64,000 nucleotides of DNA from Telluria antibiotica (GCF_011682055.1 NZ_JAAQOM010000013.1:124001-188000), one strand, 5' to 3'. Numbered from the stretch's first letter, positions 1 to 11,010 are shown. Notes: a model not told the origin generated them from the sequence alone. Translations and numbers: made by a program.

Positions 1-489
1 GAGCGTGAAGTCAACGCCCGCATCAAGGCCCGCAACAAGGAAGCCGTGATGGACGCCCTCGTCAAGCACACCGAGATGGACGTGCCGAAGGTCATGATCG
101 AGCAGGATTCGGAGCGCCTGGCCGAGCAGACCCGCCAGGACATGGCCCAACGCGGCATGGACGTCAAGAGCCTGCCGTTCCCGGCCGACCTGTTCGCCAC
201 GAAGGCCGAGCGCCGCGTGCGCCTGGGCCTGATCCTGTCGCAACTCGTCCAGGAGAACAACCTGCAGGCCACGCAAGAGCAGGTGAAGGCCCAGATCGAA
301 GACTTCTCGCAGAGCTACGAAGATCCGAAGGAAGTCCTGAAGTACTACTACAGCGACCGTCGCCGCCTGGGCGAAGTGGAAGCTCTTGTATTGGAAGAAA
401 ACGTCGTTAACTATGTGCTCGGCAAGGCAAAGGTGACGACCAAGGACATCGCCTTTGACGAACTGATGGGAAGCGTCGCTCAGGCATAA
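1..489 (+). CDS. tig: Trigger factor, C-terminal part (5' end outside window)
   Basis: The reading frame is already open at base 1 and ends at 489, so only about the last 162 residues are present. Trigger factor is the ribosome-bound chaperone and prolyl isomerase that meets nascent chains at the exit tunnel. What remains is the helical C-terminal chaperone domain: charged helices with DMAQRGMD, RRVRLGLILSQLV and a DPKEVLKYYYSDRRRL segment, which is typical of the arms of this family. The order tig-clpP-clpX-lon downstream is the classic proteobacterial arrangement and supports the call. The PPIase and ribosome-binding domains are not in the window. Confidence 0.93.
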   Translation, partial: EREVNARIKARNKEAVMDALVKHTEMDVPKVMIEQDSERLAEQTRQDMAQRGMDVKSLPFPADLFATKAERRVRLGLILSQLVQENNLQATQEQVKAQIEDFSQSYEDPKEVLKYYYSDRRRLGEVEALVLEENVVNYVLGKAKVTTKDIAFDELMGSVAQA

Positions 490-499
490 CTTCCTTGAT

Positions 500-650
500 G
501 GGGCCACAGTTTCTCGTGGCCCCGCAGGGGGCTCGAGAAACCGTAGCGAGCGGAAGGAGTTTTGGCAGAGAAGCGCAGCCGTACAGACGTACGGCGAGCA
601 TCGGAGGCCAAAAATCCGACGCGTAGTAGGTTTATCGCGCCCCCTTAACT
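500..650. repeat. Nested inverted repeats in the tig-clpP intergenic region
   Basis: Just after the tig stop, GGGGCCAC (500-507) pairs with GTGGCCCC (516-523) around an 8-nt loop. There is no T-run, so this is a weak terminator at best. A second stem, GCCGTAC (578-584) with GTACGGC (589-595), sits inside a larger GGGGG.../...CCCCC framed stretch running to about 645. The whole segment could be a structured clpP leader or a dispersed palindromic element. I see no second copy in this window. Confidence 0.5.
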
Positions 651-672
651 TCTCGAAAAGGAATTGACAGGT

Positions 673-1290
673 ATGAATCGTAATCCGGCATTGGATACCC
701 AAGCCCTCGGCCTCGTGCCGATGGTGATCGAGCAGAGCGGCCGCGGCGAGCGCGCCTACGACATCTACTCGCGCCTGCTGAAGGAGCGCGTGATTTTCCT
801 GGTCGGTCCTGTCAACGACCAGATGGCCAACCTCATCGTGGCCCAGCTGCTGTTCCTGGAAAGCGAGAATCCGGACAAGGACATCTCGCTGTACATCAAC
901 TCGCCGGGTGGTTCCGTGTCGGCAGGTCTCGCGATCTTCGACACGATGAACTTCATCAAGCCCGACGTGTCCACGCTGTGCACGGGTCTGGCCGCCTCGA
1001 TGGGTGCCTTCCTGCTGGCGGCAGGCGCCAAGGGCAAGCGTTTCTCGCTGCCGAACTCGCGCGTGATGATCCACCAGCCGTCCGGCGGTTCGCAGGGCAT
1101 GGCGTCGGACATCGAGATCCAGGCCAAGGAAATCCTGTACCTGCGCGAGCGCCTGGCCCGCATCATGGCGGACAATACCGGCCAGACGATCGAACAGATC
1201 CACAAGGATACCGATCGCGACCGTTTCATGTCGAGCGAAGAGGCCGTGGAATATGGCCTCATCGACAAGGTTCTCACGAACCGCGGCTGA
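673..1290 (+). CDS. clpP: ATP-dependent Clp protease proteolytic subunit ClpP
   Basis: ClpP is the serine peptidase that forms the two-ring barrel of the ClpXP and ClpAP proteases in the cytoplasm. The 205-residue product has the catalytic triad Ser109 (in GLAASMGAF), His134 (in MIHQPSGG) and Asp183, at the spacing seen in E. coli. I chose ATG at 673 because AAGGA lies about 10 bases upstream. A TTG at 664 is in frame but sits almost on top of that ribosome binding site. clpX follows on the same strand after 178 bases that contain a likely terminator and a separate promoter, so the two genes may be only partly co-transcribed. Confidence 0.97.
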   Translation: MNRNPALDTQALGLVPMVIEQSGRGERAYDIYSRLLKERVIFLVGPVNDQMANLIVAQLLFLESENPDKDISLYINSPGGSVSAGLAIFDTMNFIKPDVSTLCTGLAASMGAFLLAAGAKGKRFSLPNSRVMIHQPSGGSQGMASDIEIQAKEILYLRERLARIMADNTGQTIEQIHKDTDRDRFMSSEEAVEYGLIDKVLTNRG

Positions 1291-1346
1291 GGTTTTCCGC
1301 GCGGTGTTTAACATCGCGCGGGCTACCGGACAACTGTTGCTCAAAT

Positions 1347-1378
1347 ACGCCCGGACGCGACAGCGCTTCGGGCGTTTT
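1347..1378 (+). terminator. Probable intrinsic terminator after clpP
   Basis: The stem ACGCCCG (1347-1353) pairs with CGGGCGT (1369-1375) around a 15-nt loop and is followed by TTTTGTTTT. The long loop makes it only moderately convincing. Confidence 0.55.
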
Positions 1379-1412
1379 GTTTTCAAATCGGGTAGCATGA
1401 CGATGTACGCCC

Positions 1413-1441
1413 TTGTTGCGTACTCGTATTAGCGTTATATT
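1413..1441 (+). promoter_or_regulatory. Candidate sigma70 promoter for clpX
   Basis: TTGTTG (1413-1418) and TATATT (1436-1441) are separated by 17 bases and lie just upstream of clpX, downstream of the clpP terminator. The match to consensus is moderate and there is no other evidence. Confidence 0.4.
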
Positions 1442-1468
1442 CATAGCAATTCAACTGAAACCTGCCCC

Positions 1469-2737
1469 ATGTCAGACAAAAAATCCTCTAGCGGCGAAAA
1501 ACTCCTGTACTGCTCGTTCTGCGGCAAGAGCCAGCACGAGGTGAAGAAGCTCATCGCTGGACCTTCGGTCTTCATCTGCGACGAGTGCATCGACCTGTGC
1601 AATGACATCATCCGCGACGAGACCTCGAACGTCGAATCGGTGGCGGGCGCCAAGTCCGACCTGCCGACGCCGCACGAGATCGCCGAACTGCTCGATCAAT
1701 ATGTCATCGGCCAGCTGACGGCGAAACGCATCCTGTCGGTGGCGGTCTACAACCATTACAAGCGCCTGAAGCACCTGGGCAAGAAGGATGACGTCGAACT
1801 GGCCAAGAGCAATATCCTGCTCGTGGGTCCCACCGGTTCCGGCAAGACCCTGCTCGCACAGACGCTCGCGCGCATGCTGAACGTCCCGTTCGTGATCGCC
1901 GATGCGACCACGCTGACGGAAGCCGGCTACGTCGGCGAAGACGTCGAGAACATCATCCAGAAGCTGCTGCAGAGCTGCAACTACGAAGTCGAAAAAGCCC
2001 AGCGCGGCATCGTCTACATCGACGAAATCGACAAGATCTCGCGCAAGTCCGACAACCCGTCCATCACCCGCGACGTGTCGGGCGAGGGCGTGCAGCAGGC
2101 GCTGCTGAAGCTGATCGAAGGTACGATGGCTTCGGTGCCCCCGCAGGGCGGCCGCAAGCATCCGAACCAGGATTTCGTGCAGATCGACACGACGAACATC
2201 ATGTTCATCTGCGGGGGCGCGTTCGACGGCCTGGACAAGATCATCCAGAACCGTTCGGAAAAGAGCGGCATCGGCTTCGCCGCGAGCGTCAAGAGCCAGT
2301 CCCAGCGTTCCGTCAGCGACATCCTGATGGAAGCGGAACCGGAAGACCTGATCAAGTTCGGCCTGATCCCGGAACTCGTTGGCCGCCTGCCCGTCGTGGC
2401 GACCTTGTCCGAGCTCACGGAAGATGCGCTGATCCAGATCCTCGTCGAGCCGAAGAATGCGCTGATCAAGCAATACTCGAAACTGCTGGAAATGGAAGGC
2501 GCCGAATTGGAAATCCGCCCGGCGGCCTTGCACGCGATTGCCAAGAAGGCATTGGCGCGCAAGACGGGTGCACGCGGCCTGCGTTCCATCCTGGAGCATG
2601 CGCTGCTCGACGTGATGTATGAATTGCCGAGCCAGCAAAACGTCGTGAAAGTCGTCATCGATGAAAATACGATCACGAATGGCGCGAAACCTTTACTGAT
2701 TTACAGTGAATCGCCGAAGGCCGCGGGCGAAAACTGA
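1469..2737 (+). CDS. clpX: ATP-dependent Clp protease ATP-binding subunit ClpX
   Basis: ClpX is the AAA+ unfoldase that recognises tagged substrates and feeds them into ClpP. The 422-residue protein begins with the ClpX zinc-binding domain, with cysteines 15, 18, 37 and 40 in the C-x2-C...C-x2-C pattern. It continues with the AAA+ module: Walker A GPTGSGKT, Walker B IVYIDEID, and a sensor-2 region with GARGLR near the C-terminus. The RSEKSGIGF motif, the ClpP-contacting IGF loop, is intact, so the protein should dock on the ClpP encoded just upstream. Length and motif order match the family, with nothing unusual. Confidence 0.97.
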   Translation: MSDKKSSSGEKLLYCSFCGKSQHEVKKLIAGPSVFICDECIDLCNDIIRDETSNVESVAGAKSDLPTPHEIAELLDQYVIGQLTAKRILSVAVYNHYKRLKHLGKKDDVELAKSNILLVGPTGSGKTLLAQTLARMLNVPFVIADATTLTEAGYVGEDVENIIQKLLQSCNYEVEKAQRGIVYIDEIDKISRKSDNPSITRDVSGEGVQQALLKLIEGTMASVPPQGGRKHPNQDFVQIDTTNIMFICGGAFDGLDKIIQNRSEKSGIGFAASVKSQSQRSVSDILMEAEPEDLIKFGLIPELVGRLPVVATLSELTEDALIQILVEPKNALIKQYSKLLEMEGAELEIRPAALHAIAKKALARKTGARGLRSILEHALLDVMYELPSQQNVVKVVIDENTITNGAKPLLIYSESPKAAGEN

Positions 2738-2824
2738 AAAATTTCCGGGCGCAAACACAACAAAGGTATTGAATCGCTGAGTTGAGGCGGTACAATTAAT
2801 CTCAACAAAAGACGGCTTCAATCG

Positions 2825-2863
2825 AAAAGCCACTCGCGGCCGATGCTGTGTAGTGGCTTTTTT
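2825..2863 (+). terminator. Intrinsic terminator after clpX
   Basis: AAAAGCCACT (2825-2834) pairs perfectly with AGTGGCTTTT (2852-2861) around a 17-nt loop, and the right arm runs into a T tract. It separates clpX from lon. Confidence 0.75.
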
Positions 2864-3004
2864 ATTTGAATATTCGGTTTTTGTAGAAACGGCTAGTATT
2901 CGTATCAAGTTAAGATTTTTTACTTGTAGAAAATATTTCCGGGCCGGTATTGTGTTTCGACAGTGTGCTCCCACATCGTCTACACGCTTTCTATAAGGTA
3001 TGCC

Positions 3005-5413
<2,409 letters not shown>

Positions 5414-5433
5414 GCCTGGCGATGCGTCGAAAG

Positions 5434-5459
5434 CGGCACCTTCGGGTGCCGTTTTTTTT
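5434..5459 (+). terminator. Strong intrinsic terminator after lon
   Basis: CGGCACC (5434-5440), a TTCG tetraloop and GGTGCCG (5445-5451) form a perfect stem followed by eight T residues. Confidence 0.92.
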
Positions 5460-5483
5460 GCCCTGTCGTTGCTCGCGCGTTAC

Positions 5484-5513
5484 TTGACACAAGGCATTGT
5501 CGGCTTGTTTAAT
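5484..5513 (+). promoter_or_regulatory. Sigma70-type promoter of hupB
   Basis: A consensus -35 box TTGACA (5484-5489) is followed after 18 bases by TTTAAT (5508-5513, five of six to TATAAT). It lies about 80 bases upstream of hupB and right after the lon terminator. It is the best promoter match I noticed in the window, as expected for an abundant nucleoid protein. Confidence 0.78.
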
Positions 5514-5591
5514 ACGCCCTTGCGGTTTTTTGCCGAAGGCCAAACCGGCCGGGGCGCGGCGCCGCGTCCGAACGTATAACGAGGGAAGAAA

Positions 5592-5864
5592 GTGAATAAA
5601 ACTGAACTGATCGAAGAAATCGCGAAGTCCGCGGACCTGACCAAAGCTTCTGCGGCGCGCGCCCTCGACGCGATGATCATTGCTGTGACGACGACCTTGA
5701 AGAACAACGACAGCGTGACCTTGGTGGGCTTCGGCACGTTCACGGTGGGCGAGCGCGCTGCGCGCACGGGCCGCGATCCGCGCACGAAGGAAGCCATCAA
5801 GATCAAGGCAGCCAAGGTCCCGAAATTTAAGGCTGGTAAAGCACTGAAAGATGCAGTAAACTAA
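5592..5864 (+). CDS. hupB: DNA-binding protein HU-beta
   Basis: HU is a small, abundant nucleoid protein that binds and bends DNA as a dimer. The 90-residue product shows the family pattern: MNKTELIEEIA at the start, the GFGTFTVGERAARTGRDP arm, and PKFKAGKALKDAVN at the end. The start codon is GTG, with GAGG seven bases upstream at 5581. It follows lon directly, as in many proteobacteria, and has its own strong promoter. Confidence 0.96.
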   Translation: MNKTELIEEIAKSADLTKASAARALDAMIIAVTTTLKNNDSVTLVGFGTFTVGERAARTGRDPRTKEAIKIKAAKVPKFKAGKALKDAVN

Positions 5865-5953
5865 TGCCTCCGCTGCGCTGACACGCAGCAGGAAGCATCT
5901 GGTGGCGATGCCTCTTTCGCATTGCGCCATATGCGTAGTACCCAGTATTTCGT

Positions 5954-6030
5954 GGAGCGGTAGTTCAGTTGGTTAGAATACCGGCCTGTCACGCCGGGGG
6001 TCGCGGGTTCGAGCCCCGTCCGCTCCGCCA
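5954..6030 (+). tRNA. tRNA-Asp (anticodon GTC), copy 1
   Basis: The 77-nt gene has acceptor arm GGAGCGG paired with CCGCTCC, D-arm AGTTCAGTTGGTT, anticodon stem CCGGC/GCCGG with GTC at 5988-5990, T-arm GGGTTCGAGCCCC, and an encoded GCCA end. Confidence 0.97.
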
Positions 6031-6083
6031 CGAAATCTCGACCTTGCCGGTTGAGCTGCAGTGGTTGCGAGATACACGAATTT

Positions 6084-6160
6084 GGAGCGGTAGTTCAGTT
6101 GGTTAGAATACCGGCCTGTCACGCCGGGGGTCGCGGGTTCGAGCCCCGTCCGCTCCGCCA
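6084..6160 (+). tRNA. tRNA-Asp (anticodon GTC), copy 2
   Basis: This copy is identical to the first over all 77 bases, including the encoded CCA. The 53-nt spacer between them has no recognisable promoter, so the pair is probably one transcript ended by the terminator at 6175. Confidence 0.97.
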
Positions 6161-6174
6161 AGTTGACGAAAAAG

Positions 6175-6202
6175 AGGCGAACGTTTGTTCGCCTTTTTTT
6201 TT
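6175..6202 (+). terminator. Intrinsic terminator after the tRNA-Asp pair
   Basis: AGGCGAAC (6175-6182), loop GTTT, and GTTCGCCT (6187-6194) form a perfect stem leading into a run of T to about 6202. Confidence 0.92.
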
Positions 6203-6242
6203 AAGTTTTCGATAACGCATTTTCAACCTTGATTGGCTGACC

Positions 6243-8162
6243 ATGTTTGAATTTATCCGTACTCACCAGCGCCTGATGCAGTTCCTGCTGTTGTTGCTGA
6301 TCCTGCCGTCGTTCGTGCTCGTCGGTGTCAGCAGCTACAACTCGCGCGGCGGCGCCGATGATGGCGTGGCGACCGTGGACGGGAAAAAGATCACCCAGCA
6401 GGAGTGGGAAGCTGCGCAGCGCCGCCAGCTCGACCAGGCCCGCCAGATGATGGGCGCGCAGTTCGATGCGAAACTCTTCGAGACGCCGGAAGCGAAGCAG
6501 GCCGTGCTCGACCAGCTGGTCGCCGAGCGCGCGCTGAACGCCGAGATCGTGCGCAGCCACCTGACCGTCGACAACGCCGCGCTGCAGAAGGCGATCCTGG
6601 AAATCCAGGCGTTCCGCAAGGAAGACGGCACGTTCGACATGGACCGCTACAAGGCGGCGCTGGCCGCGCAGGGCATGACGCCGGAGTCGTTCGACGCCCG
6701 CATGCGCCATGACATGACGGTGCAGCAGCTCGTGGGCTCCGTCCAGCAGACGGCGTTCGCGCCGCGTACGGTCGCAAACCGCCTGTCGGACATCAACGAC
6801 GAGGAACGCGAAGTGCAGGAACAGCTGTTCCCGATCGCGAACTACGTCACGCAGGTCAAGGTCACGGACGAGATGGTGAAGGCGTTCTACGATAAGAACG
6901 CGGCGCTGTTCCAGGTGCCGGCGACCGTGAAGGCCGAGTACGTCGTGTTCGATCCGTCCGTCGTGGAAAAGCAGGTGACCGTGTCCGATGCGGAGGTCGC
7001 CGACGCCTACAACAAGAACAAGGCGCGCTTCTCCACGCCGGAAAAACGTACCGCCAGCCACATCCTGATCGCCGTGAAGAAGGACGCGCCGGCCGCCGAG
7101 GATGCCGCCGCGAAAGCGAAGGCGCAGGTCGTGCTCGATGAAGTGCGCAAGAACCCGGCCGATTTCGCGAAAATCGCCAAGCAGCAGTCGCAAGACCCGG
7201 GCTCGGCCGAGCTGGGCGGCGACCTCGGCGTCGTGCAGAAGGGCCTGTTCGACAAGCCCGTCGAAGATGCGATCTACGGCCTGAAGGAAGGCGAACTGAG
7301 CGGCCTCGTGCGGTCGTCGTTCGGCTACCACATCGTCAAGGTCACGAAGGTCGTGCCGGAAACCCAGAAGACGCTGGAAGAAGCGAAGCCGGAGATCGTC
7401 GCCGAGCTGAAGAAGGCCAAGCTGTCGGCCAAGTATTCGGAAATGGCCGAGACGTTCACGAACACCGTGTACGAACAAGCGGACAGCCTGAAGCCGGTCG
7501 CCGACAAGCTCGGCCTGACCATCCAGACCGTCGAAGGCCTGACCCGCAAGCCGAACCCGGCGCTGGGTGCGTCGCCCGTCAATAACGAGAAATTCCTGAA
7601 CGCGATCTTCTCCGACGACGCCGTGAAGAACAAGCGCAACACGGAAGCCGTCGAAGTGGCGCCGAGCACGCTCGTGGCGGGCCGCGTCGTCGAGTTCAAG
7701 CCCGCGGCGCAGCGTCCGCTGGCCGAAGTGGACACCGTGATCCGCCAGCGCGTCACGCAGGAAGAAGCGGCGCGCCTCGCACGCCAGGCCGGCGAAGCGA
7801 AGCTGGCGGCCGCGAAGGCGTCCGGAGACGCGGCCGGTTTCGGCGACGCGAAGACGGTGTCGCGCACGAAGCAGCCGCCGTTCAAAGACACGGCCGCCGT
7901 CGCCGTGCTGAAGGCCGACGTGAGCAAGCTGCCGGCGTATGTGGGCGTCGACATCCCGGGCCAGGGCTATGGCGTGTACCGCATCGTCAAGGTCAGCCAG
8001 CCGGCGCAGCCGGACGTGGCGCGCCGCAAGCAGGAAGCGGAACAGATCGGCCGGGCCATCGGCAACGGCGAGACGTATGGCTTCGTCGAAGCGTTGAAGC
8101 ACAAGGCGAAGGCGAAGGTCAACGTCAAGGCGGCGGACCTGGGCGCCAACAAGTCCGAATAA
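6243..8162 (+). CDS. ppiD: Periplasmic folding chaperone PpiD (SurA_N/parvulin)
   Basis: PpiD is an inner-membrane-anchored periplasmic chaperone that meets proteins leaving the Sec translocon. The 639-residue product has a short cytoplasmic start, one membrane anchor (about residues 12-34, rich in Leu) and then a SurA-type N-terminal chaperone region. A parvulin domain follows at about residues 265-370 (TASHILIAVKKDAP... ELGGDLGVVQKGLF... SSFGYHIVKV), and then a long C-terminal chaperone part. Length and layout match PpiD. The parvulin-like domain is often catalytically weak in this family, and I cannot judge activity from sequence. Confidence 0.92.
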   Translation: MFEFIRTHQRLMQFLLLLLILPSFVLVGVSSYNSRGGADDGVATVDGKKITQQEWEAAQRRQLDQARQMMGAQFDAKLFETPEAKQAVLDQLVAERALNAEIVRSHLTVDNAALQKAILEIQAFRKEDGTFDMDRYKAALAAQGMTPESFDARMRHDMTVQQLVGSVQQTAFAPRTVANRLSDINDEEREVQEQLFPIANYVTQVKVTDEMVKAFYDKNAALFQVPATVKAEYVVFDPSVVEKQVTVSDAEVADAYNKNKARFSTPEKRTASHILIAVKKDAPAAEDAAAKAKAQVVLDEVRKNPADFAKIAKQQSQDPGSAELGGDLGVVQKGLFDKPVEDAIYGLKEGELSGLVRSSFGYHIVKVTKVVPETQKTLEEAKPEIVAELKKAKLSAKYSEMAETFTNTVYEQADSLKPVADKLGLTIQTVEGLTRKPNPALGASPVNNEKFLNAIFSDDAVKNKRNTEAVEVAPSTLVAGRVVEFKPAAQRPLAEVDTVIRQRVTQEEAARLARQAGEAKLAAAKASGDAAGFGDAKTVSRTKQPPFKDTAAVAVLKADVSKLPAYVGVDIPGQGYGVYRIVKVSQPAQPDVARRKQEAEQIGRAIGNGETYGFVEALKHKAKAKVNVKAADLGANKSE

Positions 8163-8181
8163 ACCGGACGCGTCACACGAC

Positions 8182-8212
8182 AACCCGGCCCGCTCGCGCG
8201 GCCGGGTTTTTT
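8182..8212 (+). terminator. Intrinsic terminator after ppiD
   Basis: AACCCGGCC pairs with GGCCGGGTT around a 9-nt loop (core stem 8184-8190 with 8200-8206), followed by T6. Confidence 0.88.
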
Positions 8213-8261
8213 ATTTCCGTGGCGGCTACAATCGGGGTCCGATCAATCACGTGCCCCCCAC

Positions 8262-8693
8262 ATGACCATCACCTGGACCGACACCCTCGACACCATCGAC
8301 TGGAACGAACTGTCCGACCTGTATCGCAAGGCGCCGCTGGGCGACAAGCCGCCGGAGCGGTTGAAGATGGTCTTCTCGAACAGCATGTTCCGCCGCTTCG
8401 CCTACGAGGACGGCGTGCTCGTGGCGGCGGGCCGCGCATTGGCGGATGGCGCCGATTGCTCGTACATCTGCGACATCGCGATCCTGCCCAGCCACCAGGG
8501 CCGCGGGCTGGGCCGGGCCCTCATCGACCAGCTCGTCGAGCTGTCGCGCGGGCACGCGAAGATCATCCTGTACGCCGTGCCGGGCAGGGAAGGGTTTTAT
8601 GCGCGCCACGGCTTCCGCCGCATGACGACGGCGATGGCCATCTTCCAGGACCAGGAAGGCGCGATGGCGCGCGGTTATCTGGCGCGGGAGTGA
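8262..8693 (+). CDS. GNAT family N-acetyltransferase
   Basis: This 143-residue protein has the single-domain GNAT layout. The acetyl-CoA-binding motif A is clear: CDIAILPSHQGRGLGRALID contains the Q/R-x-x-G-x-G/A pattern. A following beta strand reads IILYAVPGREGFYARHGF, where the FYxxxGF end motif typical of the fold is visible. The substrate cannot be predicted. It is alone on its strand between the ppiD terminator and the convergent cynS gene, and a TACAAT box around 8225 could serve as its -10 element. Confidence 0.85.
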   Translation: MTITWTDTLDTIDWNELSDLYRKAPLGDKPPERLKMVFSNSMFRRFAYEDGVLVAAGRALADGADCSYICDIAILPSHQGRGLGRALIDQLVELSRGHAKIILYAVPGREGFYARHGFRRMTTAMAIFQDQEGAMARGYLARE

Positions 8694-8711
8694 ACCGGCC
8701 CGCGCCCGCGT

Positions 8712-9155
8712 TCAATACTGCTTGTACGGCAGGAACTTGCCGGACAATACGACATTGACACGGTCGCCTTTCGGATCGGGTTCGCGCTGGATGTCCATCT
8801 TGAAGTCGATGGCGCTCATGATGCCGTCGCCGAACTCTTCGTGGATCAATTCCTTGATCGTCGTGCCGTAGACGTTGACGATCTCGTACCAGCGGTAGAT
8901 CAGCGGGTCGGTCGGGACGGCGGTCGGCAGCGAGCCCTTGTACGGCACGACCTGCAGCCATTTGCGCTCTTCGTCGGTGAGGCCGAACAGGTCGCCGAGG
9001 ATGCCGGCCTGTTCCGCGGACGCGGTCATCTGGCCCAGGCACAGCGCCGTCGTCCACTCCTTCGACTGGCCGATTTTCTGCGCCACGTCTTCCCATTTGA
9101 TGCCGTTGGCAACCTTGGCGCTGATGATTCTTTCGGTGACATCCATGCGGTTCAT
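8712..9155 (-). CDS. cynS: Cyanate hydratase (cyanase)
   Basis: Cyanase converts cyanate and bicarbonate to ammonia and carbon dioxide, detoxifying cyanate and releasing nitrogen. The 147-residue product has an N-terminal helix-turn-helix-like region and the characteristic C-terminal catalytic domain. The active-site triad is Arg88, Glu91 (YRWYEIVNVYG) and Ser114 (GIMSAIDF), each offset by eight from E. coli Arg96, Glu99 and Ser122. A second in-frame ATG lies three codons downstream at 9146. The usual partner genes cynT (carbonic anhydrase), cynX and cynR are not adjacent, so this is a stand-alone cyanase. Confidence 0.95.
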   Translation of the reverse strand: MNRMDVTERIISAKVANGIKWEDVAQKIGQSKEWTTALCLGQMTASAEQAGILGDLFGLTDEERKWLQVVPYKGSLPTAVPTDPLIYRWYEIVNVYGTTIKELIHEEFGDGIMSAIDFKMDIQREPDPKGDRVNVVLSGKFLPYKQY

Positions 9156-9325
9156 AAGCCTGCCTCTTTTTGCGGGTTGGGGAAAGGAAGAGCCAATGTA
9201 CGCCGGTGCACGCGGCCGGATGCGATGTACGTCACCGGTGCGTTGCCGCGCCGTCACCGTGCATGCCGTGGACATTGCTCGTTCCATCCCGCGTAGCAGC
9301 AAGGCACGTGCCAGCGTGCCCTCAG

Positions 9326-10378
9326 TTACCCGTGGAGGTGCCGCGCCGCCGCGAGGAAATCGTCCTTCGAGATGCCCGGCAGCGTGAGGATGTCCGCTTG
9401 CGGATACCGCACGAAATTCCGGTCGATCGACCGGAGGTAGGCGGGGTCGTAGTGCTCGACGAGCAGCTGGTCGACGAGCTCCGGCATGCGGCCCGTGTTG
9501 GCGAGGTCGTGCCACGCCTCGATGCGCGCGCGGCCGTGCAGTTGCACGAGGTGGGCCAATTGCGCGTTGAGCGTGGCCGGGTCGGCGCAGAAGTGGTGAT
9601 AGTCTTCCATCAGCAGTTGCACGCGGAGCGGACGGTCCAGCTGCAGCGCGATGCAGGGCGCGGCGCGCATGCGTTCCATGACCGCGTCCGGCACGCGCAG
9701 ATTGCCCACCTTCTTGCTTTCCGATTCCACGAACACGGGCCTGGCCGGATCGAAGCGGCGCAGCTTGTCCCAGATGCGCGTCTCGAACATCTTCTGGCTC
9801 GGCTGCGGCTCGCCGGGCAGGTGGCCGAGGACGGAGCCGCGGTGCGCCGCCAGCCGCTCCAGGTCGAGCACTTGCGCGCCGATGGCGTCCAGCGTTTCCA
9901 GCAGGCGGCTCTTGCCGCTCCCGGTCGTGCCGCAGACGACGCGGAAATCGAGCGGTGGCGGATTCTCCAGCGCGGCCGCGACATACGCGCGATACGCCTT
10001 GTAGCCGCCGTCGAGCTGCACGACGGGCCAGCCGATCTTCGCGAAGATCAGCGCCATCGAGCCGCTGCGATTGCCGCCGCGCCAGCAATACACGAGAGGT
10101 TTCCAGTCCTTCGGTTTGGCGGCGAACAGCGTCTCGACATAGTGTGCGATGTTCTTCGCGACGAGCGGCGCCCCGATCTTCTTCGCTTCGAACGCGCCCA
10201 CCTGCTTGTACGTGGTGCCGACGAGGACGCGCTGCGCGTCGTCCAGGGTCGGGCAATTGATGGCGCCGGGGATGCGGTCGAGCGCGAATTCCGACTCGCT
10301 GCGCGCGTCGATGATGGTGTCGAACTGGTCGAGCATGGGCAGGACGTCGTCGACGCCGAGGACTGCGGGGTATTTCAT
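9326..10378 (-). CDS. mnmH: tRNA 2-selenouridine synthase (rhodanese-P-loop)
   Basis: MnmH (SelU) replaces sulfur with selenium in 2-thiouridine at the tRNA wobble position, using selenophosphate. The 350-residue protein has an N-terminal rhodanese domain with the catalytic Cys98 in VYCWRGGNRSGS, and a C-terminal P-loop domain with GTTGSGKS at 150-157. Both match the family. Its ATG overlaps the TAA stop of tesA by one base, so the two are probably translationally coupled. No selenophosphate synthase gene (selD) is in this window. If the genome lacks selD, the enzyme would work only on geranylated or sulfur intermediates. Confidence 0.93.
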   Translation of the reverse strand: MKYPAVLGVDDVLPMLDQFDTIIDARSESEFALDRIPGAINCPTLDDAQRVLVGTTYKQVGAFEAKKIGAPLVAKNIAHYVETLFAAKPKDWKPLVYCWRGGNRSGSMALIFAKIGWPVVQLDGGYKAYRAYVAAALENPPPLDFRVVCGTTGSGKSRLLETLDAIGAQVLDLERLAAHRGSVLGHLPGEPQPSQKMFETRIWDKLRRFDPARPVFVESESKKVGNLRVPDAVMERMRAAPCIALQLDRPLRVQLLMEDYHHFCADPATLNAQLAHLVQLHGRARIEAWHDLANTGRMPELVDQLLVEHYDPAYLRSIDRNFVRYPQADILTLPGISKDDFLAAARHLHG

Positions 10379-11010
10379 TATCGTTTCACGAGGGGCGCGA
10401 ATTGCGGCCAGATGTTGTTGAGGATGGTAGGATGGGCCGTCGCGAGCGGGTGCATGCGGTCGGCCTGGAAGTTCGCCGGGTCTTGCGCGACGCCGTCCAG
10501 CATGAACGGCACGAGCGGCACCTTGTAGGTACCGGCAAGGTTCTTGTACATGCCCGCGAAGCGTTCCGTGTAGGCGCGGCCGTAGTTCGGCGGCATGCGC
10601 ATGCCGACGAGCAGGACCTTCGCCTTGTTCTGCTGCGCCAGCTGGATCATCGTGCGCAGATTGTCTTCCGCAGCCGGCACCGGCAGGCCGCGCAGGCCGT
10701 CGTTCGCGCCCAGTTCCAGCACGACGACGTCCGGCTTGTGCTGCTGCAGCAGCGCGGGCAGGCGCGTGCGGCCGCCGCTCGTCGTCTCGCCGCTGATGCT
10801 GGCGTTGACGACGTGCGCATCGATCTTCTCGCGTTTCATGCGCTGCTCCAGCAGCGCGACCCAGCCCGCGCCGCGCGCGAGGCCATATTCGGCCGACAGG
10901 CTGTCGCCCACCACGAGTACGGTTTTTGGGGCAGAATAGGCGCTCCCCGACGCGGCCCATGCCAGCGCCGCGACGGCGACCATCGTCCAATTCTTCAGCA
11001 GAGCAAGCAT
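10378..11010 (-). CDS. tesA: Arylesterase / thioesterase I (SGNH hydrolase)
   Basis: TesA-type enzymes are periplasmic lysophospholipase/thioesterase/arylesterases of the SGNH superfamily. The 210-residue product starts with a signal peptide (MLALLKNWTMVAVAALAWAA, cleavage near SAYSA-P). It has the block I motif GDSL with Ser37, the block III motif GAND, and a C-terminal DRMHP block carrying the catalytic Asp and His. It is divergent from an ABC ATPase, as tesA and ybbA are in E. coli. Here the two start codons overlap within one GCATGC palindrome, leaving no intergenic space. mnmH follows it on the same strand. Confidence 0.9.
   Translation of the reverse strand: MLALLKNWTMVAVAALAWAASGSAYSAPKTVLVVGDSLSAEYGLARGAGWVALLEQRMKREKIDAHVVNASISGETTSGGRTRLPALLQQHKPDVVVLELGANDGLRGLPVPAAEDNLRTMIQLAQQNKAKVLLVGMRMPPNYGRAYTERFAGMYKNLAGTYKVPLVPFMLDGVAQDPANFQADRMHPLATAHPTILNNIWPQFAPLVKR

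Noticed and set aside
5954..6160. tRNA-Asp pair considered as a phage or island attachment site
   Set aside because: Both copies are complete, with no partial tRNA repeat or integrase nearby; the downstream gene ppiD is core.
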